Origin: JACCXG01 sp963785755
Lineage (GTDB): Bacteria > Acidobacteriota > Vicinamibacteria > Vicinamibacterales > 2-12-FULL-66-21
Reading direction: 5' to 3'
DNA length: 64,000 bases
NCBI GenBank assembly: GCA_963785755.1
Contig: CAWAXG010000065.1
Coordinates: 62,001-126,000 of the forward strand
Of this stretch, positions 48,541 through 57,703 are shown in pieces (position 1 is the first letter of the stretch; every line of letters starts with the position of its first letter). The notes beneath the pieces are model-generated. The model was not told the origin of the DNA. It was given only the letters and a program-made list of their open reading frames with translations, and searched no databases. A program made the position numbers and the translations under genes.

Positions 48541-49804
48541 TCATCGCCAGACTCTGTCCGCGAAGTCCGCGAATCGATCCCAATCGTACGGCGTGAGATT
48601 GTGGATGCCCGTGCGGACGTGGTAGCCGCGGCGGCCGACGATCAGCGGGCGCTCGAGCGGCGGCATGTCGTCCTCACCGATCCGCCCATCGCCCCAGAGC
48701 GCGTAGACCGGCGACGTGTGCGCCAGCGACAGGAACTCTCCGCGGGGATCGGCCCAGAGATCCTGGTCCGCGCTCGCGACATACAGCGGGCGCGGCGCGG
48801 CGAGTGCCAGCAGCATGTGCTGATCCACCGGCAGCGTGTCGATGCGGTCCGCGAACTTCGGGTAGTTCTCGTTGAACCAGTACCGGGAACGACGTCGTGA
48901 TGCGCGCCAGCGTCTCGCCGAAGTGCCGGCGCGTCAGGGCCGCGCCGCCTTCGCCGGAGTCGTTCGAGATCACCATGCCGAACCGCTGATCCTCGGCGCC
49001 GGCCCACAGCGCCGCCTTCCCGCCGCGTGAGTGGCCGACGACGGCGACCCGCGCGGGGTCGATGCGGGGATCGGTGACGAGATAGTCCAGTGCGCGGCTC
49101 GCGCCCCACGCCCACGCCGCGAGCGCCGCCCACGCGTTCGTGGGCCGCGGCACCGGAGGGGCGAGCGAGCCTTCGAAGAGCCAGATCGCCGCATCGCGAA
49201 ACCGGAACCGGTCATCGAGGGCCAGGGCCTCGACTTGAAGGGCGGCGATCCCGTACCCGCGCGCGATCACCTGTTCTGCCGGCCAGAATCCCGACTTCTC
49301 TTTCCGGGTCGGGTCGGTATTGTTCTGCGGCCGGTTGTTCAGGAGGAGGAACAGGCCCACACGCTCGCGGCGCGCATTGGGCAGAAACATCGTCAGCTCG
49401 AACACGAGCTCGCGTCCGTTGTGCGCGCTCATGACCGCCACCCGCTTGAGGGTCGCGGCGCCGTCCATCGCCTTCGGGTTCTCCTCGATCACCTTGAAAC
49501 GGAATTCCTGCGGCAGGCCGAACGAGCGGCCGTAGACGTGTTCCCGGAACAGCTCCAGGATCTCGGCGCGCCGGTTCTTCCACTGTTCGGCCGTCGCAAC
49601 CTTGCCGGCGCTGCCGCTCATCACATCCGGCAGCGTGTAGCGCGGAACCCGGCTCTCGTCGTAGTTGAATGCCGGCTGCTGCCGGGACGTCTGCTCGACG
49701 ACCTTGGGATCCGCGCGCCAGCCGGTCTGCTGCGCGCGCAGGCCGAATGACAGAGCCAGGAGGCTGACGACAGCTAGGCCCAGTTGGGCAAAAGGGCGAC
49801 GCAT
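48541..49804 (-). CDS. CE15-like exported esterase (one frameshift)
   Basis: The ATG at 49804 starts a signal peptide (MRRPFAQLGLAVVSLLALSF). Blocks are YDESRVPRYTLPDVMSG, ILELFREHVYGRSFGLPQEF, FLLLNNRPQNN, AALQVEALALDD and the nucleophile elbow VAVVGHSRGGKAALWAGA. The sequence continues MVISNDSGEGGAALTRRHFG, DQHMLLALAAPRPLYVASAD (acid) and GYHVRTGIHNLTPYDW (His). This is the glucuronoyl-esterase family-15 layout, with GHSRGGK in place of the usual GCSRxGK. One frame change lies near 48890 between ITTSFPV and YWFNENYPKF. CE15 enzymes cut lignin-carbohydrate or other uronate esters. The acting substrate is unknown. Confidence 0.78.
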
Positions 49805-49810
49805 CAGCGA

Positions 49811-50122
49811 TTATTCGTGCTTCTCGAATGCCTGGAGCCGGATCTCGTGGTTGCCGAGCACGGCCGCATGGTGGGCAGTGACTTCGGCGACGATTCGGAC
49901 GGCCGCCTCGACTTTCTCGACCATCACGTTGAAATGGCGGCGCGTCGTCTCGCCATCCTCTTGGATCCGTGCCAGTAGTTCGGTACGGAGTTCCCGCATC
50001 TCCTGCCGGACGTTGCCGAATTCAGCTTCGACGTGAACGAATCGTGCGTCGACCTGGGCGAATCGGTCGTCGGCAGTCCGCAAACCATCCACGACGGTTC
50101 GATGCAGTTCCTCGAGCGTCAT
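49811..50122 (-). CDS. Coiled-coil protein, 103 aa
   Basis: The protein is a continuous heptad-patterned helix: MTLEELHRTVVDGLRTADDR, FAQVDARFVHVEAEFGNVRQ, EMRELRTELLARIQEDGETT and KVEAAVRIVAEVTAHHAAVL. It lacks a signal peptide. Proteins of this type (t-SNARE/DUF1640-like pattern) are common, short and uncharacterised. It ends 6 bp before the start of the CE15-like gene, so they are likely co-transcribed, although no functional link is apparent. Confidence 0.6.
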   Translation of the reverse strand: MTLEELHRTVVDGLRTADDRFAQVDARFVHVEAEFGNVRQEMRELRTELLARIQEDGETTRRHFNVMVEKVEAAVRIVAEVTAHHAAVLGNHEIRLQAFEKHE

Positions 50123-50268
50123 GCCGCCTCCATCCTAGCATCGTCCTCGTGCATGCTGTTCGCGTGCCCGCTGGCCATACGCGAATTGCCGAAGCGAAAA
50201 GCGATGATGCCGACAGCCGGCTGCGAAGGAGCGCAGAAGCTGCGCGTCGGGCGGGTTTCCCGGAATTG

Positions 50269-50345
50269 AACCTCCCGTCCTCCCATCCTCCTTGTGAAGA
50301 AAAGACGCCGCCGCAGAACCAGGATTTTCACAAGGAGGATGGGAG
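50269..50345. repeat. CCTCCC-family repeat with 19-bp perfect stem
   Basis: Three 8-mers CCTCCCGT, CCTCCCAT, CCTCCTTG run into TGAAGAAAAGACGCCGCCGC. The segment 50280-50298 pairs perfectly with 50327-50345 (CACAAGGAGGATGGGAG part). The tail and stem match those at 34227-34283. It lies 9 bp beyond the stop of the DinB-like gene. Confidence 0.8.
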
Positions 50346-50353
50346 TAGCTCTG

Positions 50354-50890
50354 CTACTGGCCGCCACTCCACGGCGGCGTCACGCCATTCACGCGCGCGT
50401 AGGCGATCAGCTGGCCCATGTGCTCGTGATTGTGGACGAGGACGCGCAGCAGCACGCCATCGGCCGTGACGTCCTTGCCGAACAGCTTGAGCTTCTTGGT
50501 GCGATCGATGGCCGGCGCGGACGTCCGGGCGAAGTCCAGCGACTCTTTGAGGAACTTGATCACGTCCGCCTTGGCGGTAAGGCTCTTCTCCGGTTCCTTC
50601 CCGAGCGTGGTCAGATCGACCGGCGGCTTGACGCCGGTCTGCGCCAGGAGAAAGTAGTTCGCGATCGCGAGGTGCATGATGACCTCGCTGGTGGAACGCA
50701 CGCCGGGGGCCGGCCGCCAGCTGTATTTGTCCGCCGGTATCGCGTCGGCGAGCTGCGTGATCTGGCGCATCGCGTGGTCGAACTCGCCGCTCCAGCCCTC
50801 GGCGATTCCCGGCGGCGCCTGTGCACCCGCAGGCGGCGCGAGCGTCAGGGCGATCGCCGCCGCTGCGACTGTCGTGAATGCTCGTCTCAT
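50354..50890 (-). CDS. Exported DinB-like protein
   Basis: The ATG at 50890 gives a signal peptide (RRAFTTVAAAAIALTLAPPA) and a four-helix DinB_2-type domain: FDHAMRQITQLADAIPADKY, SEVIMHLAIANYFLLAQ and RVLVHNHEHMGQLIAYARVN. The first His (IMH) and the later H-x-x-x-H pair (HNHEHMGQ) form the usual metal triad. DinB-fold proteins include thiol transferases and many uncharacterised enzymes; a secreted version is a known acidobacterial type without assigned reaction. It is complete and followed by a repeat hairpin. Confidence 0.75.
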   Translation of the reverse strand: MRRAFTTVAAAAIALTLAPPAGAQAPPGIAEGWSGEFDHAMRQITQLADAIPADKYSWRPAPGVRSTSEVIMHLAIANYFLLAQTGVKPPVDLTTLGKEPEKSLTAKADVIKFLKESLDFARTSAPAIDRTKKLKLFGKDVTADGVLLRVLVHNHEHMGQLIAYARVNGVTPPWSGGQ

Positions 50891-51039
50891 GGATGGCAAC
50901 CTTTCGAGATATCGAAATTCAAGGCTTGAGGAAGTTCAGTAGCAGGCAGCTTGTGGAGACCTTTCGATCATATCACCCGGCAGAACCAGACTGTTCAGCC
51001 GCCCGCGCCCTCGTGATAATCGACTTCGAAGGAGGCGAG

Positions 51040-51774
51040 ATGTTCGTCGAAGTGAATGGGGTCGAACTGCACTATGAGATCGTTGGCGAGGGCGAGCCGT
51101 TGCTGTGGCTGCACGGGTTCTTCGGGTGCGGCGATGACTGGCGGCACATCTTTCAAGAGCCTCCAGCCGGTTACCGGCTGATCGCTCCAGACCTGCGCGG
51201 CCACGGCGCCTCGACGAATCCCTCCGGCGTGTTTACGTTCCGCGAAGCCGCACGCGACATCAGCGCGCTTCTCGCTCACCTCGACCTCTCACACGTCAAG
51301 GCGATCGGTCTGAGCGGTGGCGGCATCGCGCTGCTGCATCTGGCTACGTCTCACAAGACGCTGATTGACTCCATGATCGTGGTCAGCGCGCCGCCATACT
51401 TTCCGGAACAGGCCCGGGCGATTCAGCGGCAGACGTCGGAGGCGCTCGTCGGCGAGGCCGCCATGGACCACATGCGCCGCAGTCACAAGCATGGCGAACC
51501 GCAGATCCAGCAGCTGCTCGCGCAGAGCCGGGCCTTCGCCGATGTCTACGACGATGTGAGCTTCACGCCGCCGTATCTGTCGACGATCACCGCTGACACG
51601 CTCATCGTCTTTGGCGACCGCGATCCGCTCTATCCAGTGTCGCTCGCCGTCGACCTGCACACCGCGATTCCACGGTCGCGGCTGTGGGTGGTGCCTGGAG
51701 GTGGCCATGGTCCGGTGTTCGGCGCACAGGCCGGTCGATTCGTCGAAACGGCGCTCGAGTTTTTCGCGGGCTGA
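51040..51774 (+). CDS. Alpha/beta hydrolase (cytoplasmic)
   Basis: The 244-residue protein is chosen from the ATG at 51040, preceded by AAGGAGGCG. The alpha/beta fold is classic: LLWLHGFFGCGDDW oxyanion strand, LIAPDLRGHGAST, nucleophile elbow AIGLSGGGIALLH with Ser92, acid in LIVFGDRDPLYPVS and His in VVPGGGHGPVFG. There is no signal peptide. Members hydrolyse esters, lactones or C-C bonds; the substrate cannot be assigned. The DinB-like gene diverges from it, and the branched palindromic element follows 24 bp after its stop. Confidence 0.82.
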   Translation: MFVEVNGVELHYEIVGEGEPLLWLHGFFGCGDDWRHIFQEPPAGYRLIAPDLRGHGASTNPSGVFTFREAARDISALLAHLDLSHVKAIGLSGGGIALLHLATSHKTLIDSMIVVSAPPYFPEQARAIQRQTSEALVGEAAMDHMRRSHKHGEPQIQQLLAQSRAFADVYDDVSFTPPYLSTITADTLIVFGDRDPLYPVSLAVDLHTAIPRSRLWVVPGGGHGPVFGAQAGRFVETALEFFAG

Positions 51775-51798
51775 TTCCGGCGAGCGCGCAACTGGCGT

Positions 51799-52050
51799 TC
51801 ACGAATCGCGGATCTACGCGGATTTGAGAGCGGTCGTGCACGCCGGCCGAACGGCCGGCGTCTCGTGGGCAGGGCGCTCAACCAGTCACAAACCGGCGCG
51901 AGAATGCAGGCCGGCTTGTGACTGGTTGAGCGCCCTGTCCACACCCGCGCGCAGCGCGGGGCACGACCGCTCGCGCCACGGCGGATCGTGAGGCTCGCCG
52001 ATTGTGCGCTTGATCCGCGTTGATCCGCGCAAATCCGCGACTCGTCAAAA
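51799..52050. repeat. Branched palindromic element, copy B (~252 bp, inverted)
   Basis: This is the reverse complement of the element at 15092-15342 along its entire length. Its central hairpin is a perfect 21-bp stem (51871-51891 / 51916-51936, AGGGCGCTCAACCAGTCACAA). Flanking hairpins are CGCCGGCCG-AA-CGGCCGGCG (51841-51860) and the CCCGCGCG/CGCGGGGC region near 51946-51962. GAGCGGTCGTGC (51829-51840) pairs with GCACGACCGCTC (51961-51972), and the ends pair (ACGAATCGCGG with the complement of CCGCGACTCGT). It lies between the hydrolase stop and the PadR remnant. Confidence 0.88.
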
Positions 52051-52118
52051 ACGGAAGTCCACGAAGGGTGGGTTCGGGCCATTGAGGTGAGAACCGCCAT
52101 CATATAGACTGTCTCCAT

Positions 52119-52208
52119 ATGGAACTGCGCCAAGAGAGCGAATGGGGAACGTTCGGAAGTGCGGTGGCGATGATCATGAAGCCGGTTTCAGGGGAGGCCC
52201 ACTCATGA
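52119..52208 (+). pseudogene. 29-codon leader, probable C-terminal remnant of PadR regulator
   Basis: An open frame from 52119 reads MELRQESEWGTFGSAVAMIM then KPVSGEAHS. Its TGA overlaps the permease ATG (ATGA at 52205-52208). The pattern Leu-x-x-Glu-x-x-x-Trp...Ala-Val...Ile-Met-Lys-Pro resembles the last helix of PadR-family regulators, which in Acidobacteriota often stop exactly at an ADOP start. The rest of the gene is missing; the palindromic element lies 68 bp upstream. Whether the piece is still translated and couples the permease is unknown. Confidence 0.4.
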
Positions 52209-54811
52209 TGCTCTGGAGGCGGCTTCAGTACCTGCTGCCCTGGCGCCGGCGCATGGCCGAACGCGACATGCACGAGGAACTGCGGTCGCTCGCGGCGATG
52301 GCCGCCCCCGGCGAGCTCGGCAACCTGACGCTGGCCGCGGAAGATGCAAGAGCGGAGTGGGGGTGGACCAGGCTCGAGCGGACTGCCCAGGATCTTCGCT
52401 ATGCGCTGCGCGCGCTCGGCAAGAGCCCGGCTTTCACCGCCACGGCGGTCATCTCGCTCGCCGCGGGTATTGGCGTCACGACCGTTATCTTCAGCGCGGT
52501 CACCGCTGTGCTGGTGCGGCCGCTGCGGTACGCCGACTCGGATCGCCTGGTCCGGATCATCGAGCGACGTCCCGCGGACGCCGCAAGTGAGCTCGGTTAT
52601 CCGCAGCAACTCGCGAGCATCCAGACGGCGGACCTGCCGGCGTTCCGGTCGCGGGCGACGACGCTCTCCCACATTGGCGCATTTGCCGGGACGGCAATGA
52701 CGCTCAGCGGGCGCGACGAGCCGATCCGTGTTCAGGTCATGCGCGTGTCACCATCCGTGTTCGCGATGCTGGGTGTTCATCCCGTCTTCGGACGGATGTT
52801 CGAGCCGCGCGAAGAAACACCCGGAGCGGACACCAGCGCGATCGTGAGTCACGCCGCGTGGCGCCGGTATTTCGGCGGTTCGCACGATGTTCTCGGCCAG
52901 AGCCTGACGCTCGACGGCCGGAGTTTCGCCATCGTCGGCGTAATGCCGGATGGCTTTCGGTTTCCCGACCCGCAGACGGAGCTGTGGATTCCGTACGCGT
53001 TGGGTGCAGCACGCGGCAGAGTGTCGCCGATCGCGCGTCTGGCCGATGGTGTGTCACGCCAGGCGGCGTCGGAGCAAGTCGATGGCATCCTCGCTCAACT
53101 CCAGGCCGCCGCCTCGCCCAGGAAGGGAAGGGCTTCGACGTTCGAGGTTCAAAGCGTCCAGGAACAGCTCGTCGCGCCGATCAGGCCGGCGCTGACCGTC
53201 CTGGCCATCGCGGTCGGTGCTGTGCTGCTCGTCGCATGCGTGAACGTTGCGAATCTCCTCCTGGCACGAACCGTGGCGCGCCGTCGGGAAATCGCGGTGC
53301 GCGTCGCGCTCGGCGCCGGCCGCGCGCGGCTTGCACGTCAGTTGCTGACTGAAAGCCTGCTGCTGGCGATAGCCGGCGCGACGGCAGGCACGGGGCTCGC
53401 GATCGGCGGCCTTCAGCTGCTGCGCACACTCGGCACCAGCCTGGGTCGAGCCGATCTGACGCCGAGCGTCAGCATTCCGAGACTCGACGAGATCGCGATC
53501 GATCCTGCTGTGCTCGCTGCAACGTTGGCGGTCGTCGTGTTGACGAACATGCTCTTCGGGGTCGTGCCCGCGCTTCGACAGTCGCGCTCGCGCCTCACCG
53601 ATCACCTCCGCGACGGCGCCTCGTCCGCACAGGCAGGCTTCAACGTGTTTCGACGAAACCGGATGCGCGGGCTGCTCGTGATCGCCCAGATTGCGATCGC
53701 GATGCTCCTGCTCGTGGCCGGCGGCTTGCTCATGCGCAGCTTCATCAAGCTGTCGAATGTGGAGCCTGGATACGATCCGGCCAATCTCCTGACGTTCAAC
53801 GTTCCCGCGGTGGGGAAGACGCCACCGTCCTTCAATGAGGAGCTGGCCGCCCGGCTGCGAACGATGCCGGGCGTCCGCTCCGTGGGCTACGCCGAGCTGA
53901 TGCCGATGGTCCGCTTCCGAAGCGGGATTCCGATCAAACCGGTGCAACCATCGGCGCCAGCCGGCACTCTTCCTGGACCCATCGACTCGCGCACGGTCAG
54001 TTACGAGTTTCTCGCCGCGATGGGTGTGCCTATCGTCGCCGGACGGGGATTCACCGAAACCGACGGCACGGACCAGCCCAAGGTGATTCTGATCAATCGC
54101 ACGCTCGCACGGAGCGGATTCCTGGGATCGAATCCGATCGGCGCCAAGGTGTCCGCTGGCCCCTTCCACTGGGAGGTCATCGGCGTCGTCGACGATGTCC
54201 GTCAATACGGTCTGGACCAGAACGCGGATCCGCAGGTCTTCTTCGACATCCGGCAGCTCCCGGCGGGGAATCCCAGCCCGTACTTCGCAGTGCGAACGGA
54301 CAGCGACCCGGCCGCGCTCGCGTCGAGCATCCGGGCCATCGTGAGGGATCTCAATCCTTCCGCGACGGTAGATAACCTGGCGACGATGGAGCAGGTGGTG
54401 TCGAATTCGATGTCACGCTCCCGGCTCGTCGCAGTGCTGGCGGGTATCTTTGCCGGCGTCGCCGGCCTGCTCGCGGTGGTCGGTATCTACGGGCTCATCG
54501 CCTACGCCGTCGCCGAACGGACGCGCGAGTTCGGCATCCGCATCGCCCTCGGTGCGACCCGCGGCAACGTGATCCGGCTCGTCCTGGGTCAGAGCGCGCT
54601 GCTCATCGGCGCCGGCCTTGTGCTTGGCGTCGGGGCTGCGGCCGCAATCACACGGCATCTGCAGGGCCTGCTCTTCGGCCTCACTCCGCTCGACCCGGCG
54701 ACGTTCATCGCGATGGCGGTGATGTTCGGGATGGCCGCGACGCTGGCGTCGTATCTGCCGGGCCGGCGCGCGACACGGGTGGATCCGATCGTCGCGCTGC
54801 GCAACGATTGA
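52205..54811 (+). CDS. Orphan MacB/FtsX-type permease (ADOP), intact
   Basis: 868 residues. The N-terminus (MMLWRRLQYLLPWRRRMAER) leads to a cytoplasmic helix (EDARAEWGWTRLERTAQDLR), TM1 (AVISLAAGIGVTTVIFSAVT) and a MacB-type domain (SPSVFAMLGVHPVFGRMFEP). FtsX domain 1 follows (VLLVACVNVANLLLARTVAR, REIAVRVALGAGRARLARQL), then the second periplasmic domain ([20 protein letters not shown]) and FtsX domain 2 (YGLIAYAVAERTREFGIRIA), ending DPIVALRND. GGGGAGG is 9 bases upstream. Like the others it has no ATPase partner here. Intact reading over 2.6 kb contrasts with the two broken relatives. Confidence 0.9.
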   Translation: MMLWRRLQYLLPWRRRMAERDMHEELRSLAAMAAPGELGNLTLAAEDARAEWGWTRLERTAQDLRYALRALGKSPAFTATAVISLAAGIGVTTVIFSAVTAVLVRPLRYADSDRLVRIIERRPADAASELGYPQQLASIQTADLPAFRSRATTLSHIGAFAGTAMTLSGRDEPIRVQVMRVSPSVFAMLGVHPVFGRMFEPREETPGADTSAIVSHAAWRRYFGGSHDVLGQSLTLDGRSFAIVGVMPDGFRFPDPQTELWIPYALGAARGRVSPIARLADGVSRQAASEQVDGILAQLQAAASPRKGRASTFEVQSVQEQLVAPIRPALTVLAIAVGAVLLVACVNVANLLLARTVARRREIAVRVALGAGRARLARQLLTESLLLAIAGATAGTGLAIGGLQLLRTLGTSLGRADLTPSVSIPRLDEIAIDPAVLAATLAVVVLTNMLFGVVPALRQSRSRLTDHLRDGASSAQAGFNVFRRNRMRGLLVIAQIAIAMLLLVAGGLLMRSFIKLSNVEPGYDPANLLTFNVPAVGKTPPSFNEELAARLRTMPGVRSVGYAELMPMVRFRSGIPIKPVQPSAPAGTLPGPIDSRTVSYEFLAAMGVPIVAGRGFTETDGTDQPKVILINRTLARSGFLGSNPIGAKVSAGPFHWEVIGVVDDVRQYGLDQNADPQVFFDIRQLPAGNPSPYFAVRTDSDPAALASSIRAIVRDLNPSATVDNLATMEQVVSNSMSRSRLVAVLAGIFAGVAGLLAVVGIYGLIAYAVAERTREFGIRIALGATRGNVIRLVLGQSALLIGAGLVLGVGAAAAITRHLQGLLFGLTPLDPATFIAMAVMFGMAATLASYLPGRRATRVDPIVALRND

Positions 54812-54866
54812 GTGGTGGAGTTTGCGAAGGACGAAGGTTTGAACTGTCGAAGAATCGCGTGAAGTA

Positions 54867-57527
54867 TCAATCGCGATTCATCTCACTACTCGTGCCACCC
54901 GCCGCGGGTATGTACACCTTCAGCACGTAATCCTGCACCATGCGGTCAGCGCTGAAGCGCCAGCCGAGCGTCCTGATCGCCCGCTTCATCCGCGCGATCC
55001 ACTCGCGCGGCAGGCCGTCGCGATCGCGGTCGTAGTATTGCGCGACGACCTCCTTGCGGAGCACGGTCAGCAGCGCGCTCGCGTCGCGTGAGTCGTGCAT
55101 GTCGGTGGACGAATGCGTTTGACCGTGGCCGATCGCGAAGCCGTTCAGGCCGTCGTAGGCTTCCGCCCACCAGCCGTCGAGCACCGACAGATTCAGGCCG
55201 CCGTTCAGGACGACCTTCTGGCCGCTCGTGCCGCAGGCTTCGAGCGGACGCCTCGGATTGTTCAGCCAGACATCGACGCCCTGGACGAGATGGCGCCCGA
55301 CGTCGATGTCGTAGTCCTCGACGAAGACGATCTTGCCGAGGAATCGCGGGTCGCGTGTCAGCCTGGCGACGCGTTGCAGCAGCGCCTTGCCCGGTGAATC
55401 GAGCGGATGCGCCTTGCCGGCGAAGATCAGCTGCACGGGCATCTGCGCGTGGTTGACCAGGTCGCCGAGCACCTCCAGATCCTGCAGCAGCAGGTTGGCG
55501 CGCTTGTAGGTGGCGAACCGGCGCGCGAACCCGATCGTCAGCGCGTCCGGGCTCAGCGCCCGGCGAAGCTGCGCGACGGTCGCCGCGGGCTCGCCGCGCC
55601 GCTCCGCCTGGTGCACCGCACGCCGCCGCACCTCGTGAATCAGCCGGGACTTCAACGTCTGATGCGCCTCCCAGAGCTCGCCATCGTCGATTTCGTCCAC
55701 CGTTTCCCACAGCGTGTCGCCGCCGCGTTCCGCCCACTTCGCGCCGAGATGACGCTCGTAGACGAAGCGCATCTGCGGGGCGAGCCAGGTGTTGACGTGC
55801 ACGCCGTTGGTGATGTGCCCGATCGGGACGCGCTCCTCGCGCGACGCGGGGTAGAGGGGCTTCCACATCGCTCTCGAGACGTGACCGTGCAGCGACGATA
55901 CCGCGTTGGCGCGATGTGACGTCTTGAGCGCGAGGACCGTCATGCAGAAGTCCTCGCCGTCGTCGTGCGGATCGACGCGGCCGAGCGCGAGGAACGCGTC
56001 AGCCGACAACCCCAGGGCGTCGCGCAGCGGACCGAGATGCTCCTCGACGAGATCCGACGCGAAGCGATCGTGCCCGGCGGGCACCGGCGTGTGCGTGGTG
56101 AAGACCACCTGCGAGGCGACGCGGCGCATCGCTTCGTCATACTCGATGCCTTCGGCATCCATCCGCCGCCGCACCAGCTCGAGCGTGGCGAACGCGCTGT
56201 GTCCTTCGTTCAAGTGCACGGCGCCAGGGCAAATCCCGAGCGCCGCCAGCGCGCGCACGCCGCCAACCCCGAGCAGCAGCTCCTGGCGGATGCGGACGCG
56301 CTGGTCGCCGCCATAGAGCCGCGCGGTCAGCTCGCGATCTTCCGGGCTGTTGCCGTCGACGTCGGAGTCGAGGAGAAGGAGCGTGATGCGGCCGACGGCG
56401 ATCCGCCAGACGCGCACGACAATCCGGCCGGTCCGGGTTTCGATGTCGATGGTGACCGGCACGCCGTCCCGGGTTGCCGGCTCGTTCGGCAGCAGCCGGT
56501 GATCGACGTTGATGTACTCCTCGTGCTGCCAGCCGTCCCGGTCGAGCCGCTGACGAAAGTAACCCTGGTCGTAATAGAGCCCGATCCCGACCAGCGGAAT
56601 CCCCAGGTCGGATGCGCCCTTGAGATGGTCGCCGGCGAGAATGCCGAGGCCGCCGGAATAGATCGGCATCGACTCGTGCAGGCCGAACTCCGCCGAGAAA
56701 TAGGCTACGGGACGTGCCCCGAGCACGCTCGCGTGGCGTGCGCCCCACGTGTCCTTCGACGACAGGTATTCCTGCAGCCGGCGGTAGACCTGATTGACGC
56801 GGCCGTGCAGCGCGAGCTGCGACGCACGAACCTCGAGCTGGTCGATCGGGATCCGCTCGAGCAGCGCAATCGGATTGTGATCGCACGACTGCCACAACAC
56901 CGGATCGATCTCGCGAAACAGGCTGCCGCTCTCGTCGTCCCAGCTCCACCACAGGTTCCGGGCGATCGCCGCGAGCCGCTGGTGCAGCGGCGCGACGAAC
57001 TGCCCGACCGCGCGGGCCTCGCTGATGATCGGCGCGAGCTGCGCGCCCGCGCTCGCCAGCATTCCCACTTCGTCCTCGGAGAACGTGCGCGCCGCCGCGG
57101 TCTGGACGACCAGCACTGCCTGCAGGACGGCCCGATCGGTGACCGGCACGCCGAGGAACGTCCGGTACGGCTCTTCGCCCGCATCACGGAAGTACTTGAA
57201 CCGCGGGTGCGTCGTCGTGTCGTGGACGACGACGGGGCGAACCTGCTCGGCGACGAGACCGACGAGCCCCTCGGTGATTCGCATCCGCACGCGGCCGATG
57301 CTGTCGGCGCGAAGGCCGATGGTGGCGGCGAGGACCAGATTGGCGCGATCGGGCTCCAGCAGATACACCGAACAGACGTCCATGCCGAACCGCCCGTGAA
57401 TCAGCTGGACGACGTTGGCCAGCGTCTCGGCAGGGTTGCCGCTGCGGGAGACGAGCTGATTCAGCTCCTCGAGGGTCCAGAACTGCGCGGGTTGTTCCTC
57501 AACGGTTGCAACAGGGTCGCCAGTCAC
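54867..57527 (-). CDS. glgP: Alpha-glucan (glycogen) phosphorylase with N-terminal GAF domain
   Basis: I start at GTG 57527, after GGAGG, giving 886 residues. Residues ~15-165 form a GAF domain (NLVLAATIGLRADSIGRVRM, GLVGLVAEQVRPVVVHDTT, YRTFLGVPVTDRAVLQAVLV), of the kind seen in PtsP. From ~175 the DUF3417-plus-phosphorylase pattern of the short GlgP class begins (RNLWWSWDDESGSLFREIDP, YFSAEFGLHESMPIYSGGLG, HLNEGHSAFATLELVRRR, TIGFARRFATYKRANLLL). The pyridoxal-phosphate lysine is Lys771 in ACGTSGQKVVLNGGLN. It releases glucose-1-phosphate from stored alpha-glucan in the cytoplasm. The GAF fusion suggests allosteric control by a small molecule (inference). Confidence 0.9.
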   Translation of the reverse strand: MTGDPVATVEEQPAQFWTLEELNQLVSRSGNPAETLANVVQLIHGRFGMDVCSVYLLEPDRANLVLAATIGLRADSIGRVRMRITEGLVGLVAEQVRPVVVHDTTTHPRFKYFRDAGEEPYRTFLGVPVTDRAVLQAVLVVQTAAARTFSEDEVGMLASAGAQLAPIISEARAVGQFVAPLHQRLAAIARNLWWSWDDESGSLFREIDPVLWQSCDHNPIALLERIPIDQLEVRASQLALHGRVNQVYRRLQEYLSSKDTWGARHASVLGARPVAYFSAEFGLHESMPIYSGGLGILAGDHLKGASDLGIPLVGIGLYYDQGYFRQRLDRDGWQHEEYINVDHRLLPNEPATRDGVPVTIDIETRTGRIVVRVWRIAVGRITLLLLDSDVDGNSPEDRELTARLYGGDQRVRIRQELLLGVGGVRALAALGICPGAVHLNEGHSAFATLELVRRRMDAEGIEYDEAMRRVASQVVFTTHTPVPAGHDRFASDLVEEHLGPLRDALGLSADAFLALGRVDPHDDGEDFCMTVLALKTSHRANAVSSLHGHVSRAMWKPLYPASREERVPIGHITNGVHVNTWLAPQMRFVYERHLGAKWAERGGDTLWETVDEIDDGELWEAHQTLKSRLIHEVRRRAVHQAERRGEPAATVAQLRRALSPDALTIGFARRFATYKRANLLLQDLEVLGDLVNHAQMPVQLIFAGKAHPLDSPGKALLQRVARLTRDPRFLGKIVFVEDYDIDVGRHLVQGVDVWLNNPRRPLEACGTSGQKVVLNGGLNLSVLDGWWAEAYDGLNGFAIGHGQTHSSTDMHDSRDASALLTVLRKEVVAQYYDRDRDGLPREWIARMKRAIRTLGWRFSADRMVQDYVLKVYIPAAGGTSSEMNRD

Positions 57528-57703
57528 GTGTCCTCCGGGTTGTCGCCGAACCGGGGACACACAGCAAGAAGGCTGCCCGGTATCGCGTGTCGATTTATCG
57601 AAGCTTTCGACGGACCGCCGGCACGAACGCGACAAATGTGTCTGGCCGGCGCGCGTTGACTACGCGGATGTAGCTTTCATCAGTGTTGTAACTTGCTCCT
57701 TGT

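Noticed and set aside
51607..52133. Open frames running through the palindromic element and the hydrolase end
   Set aside because: They depend on repeat sequence and are antisense to the alpha/beta hydrolase; no protein features.
52205..54811. MacB macrolide exporter
   Set aside because: There is no ATPase domain in the protein and no ATPase gene nearby; the FtsX/MacB_PCD parts are duplicated as in orphan permeases.
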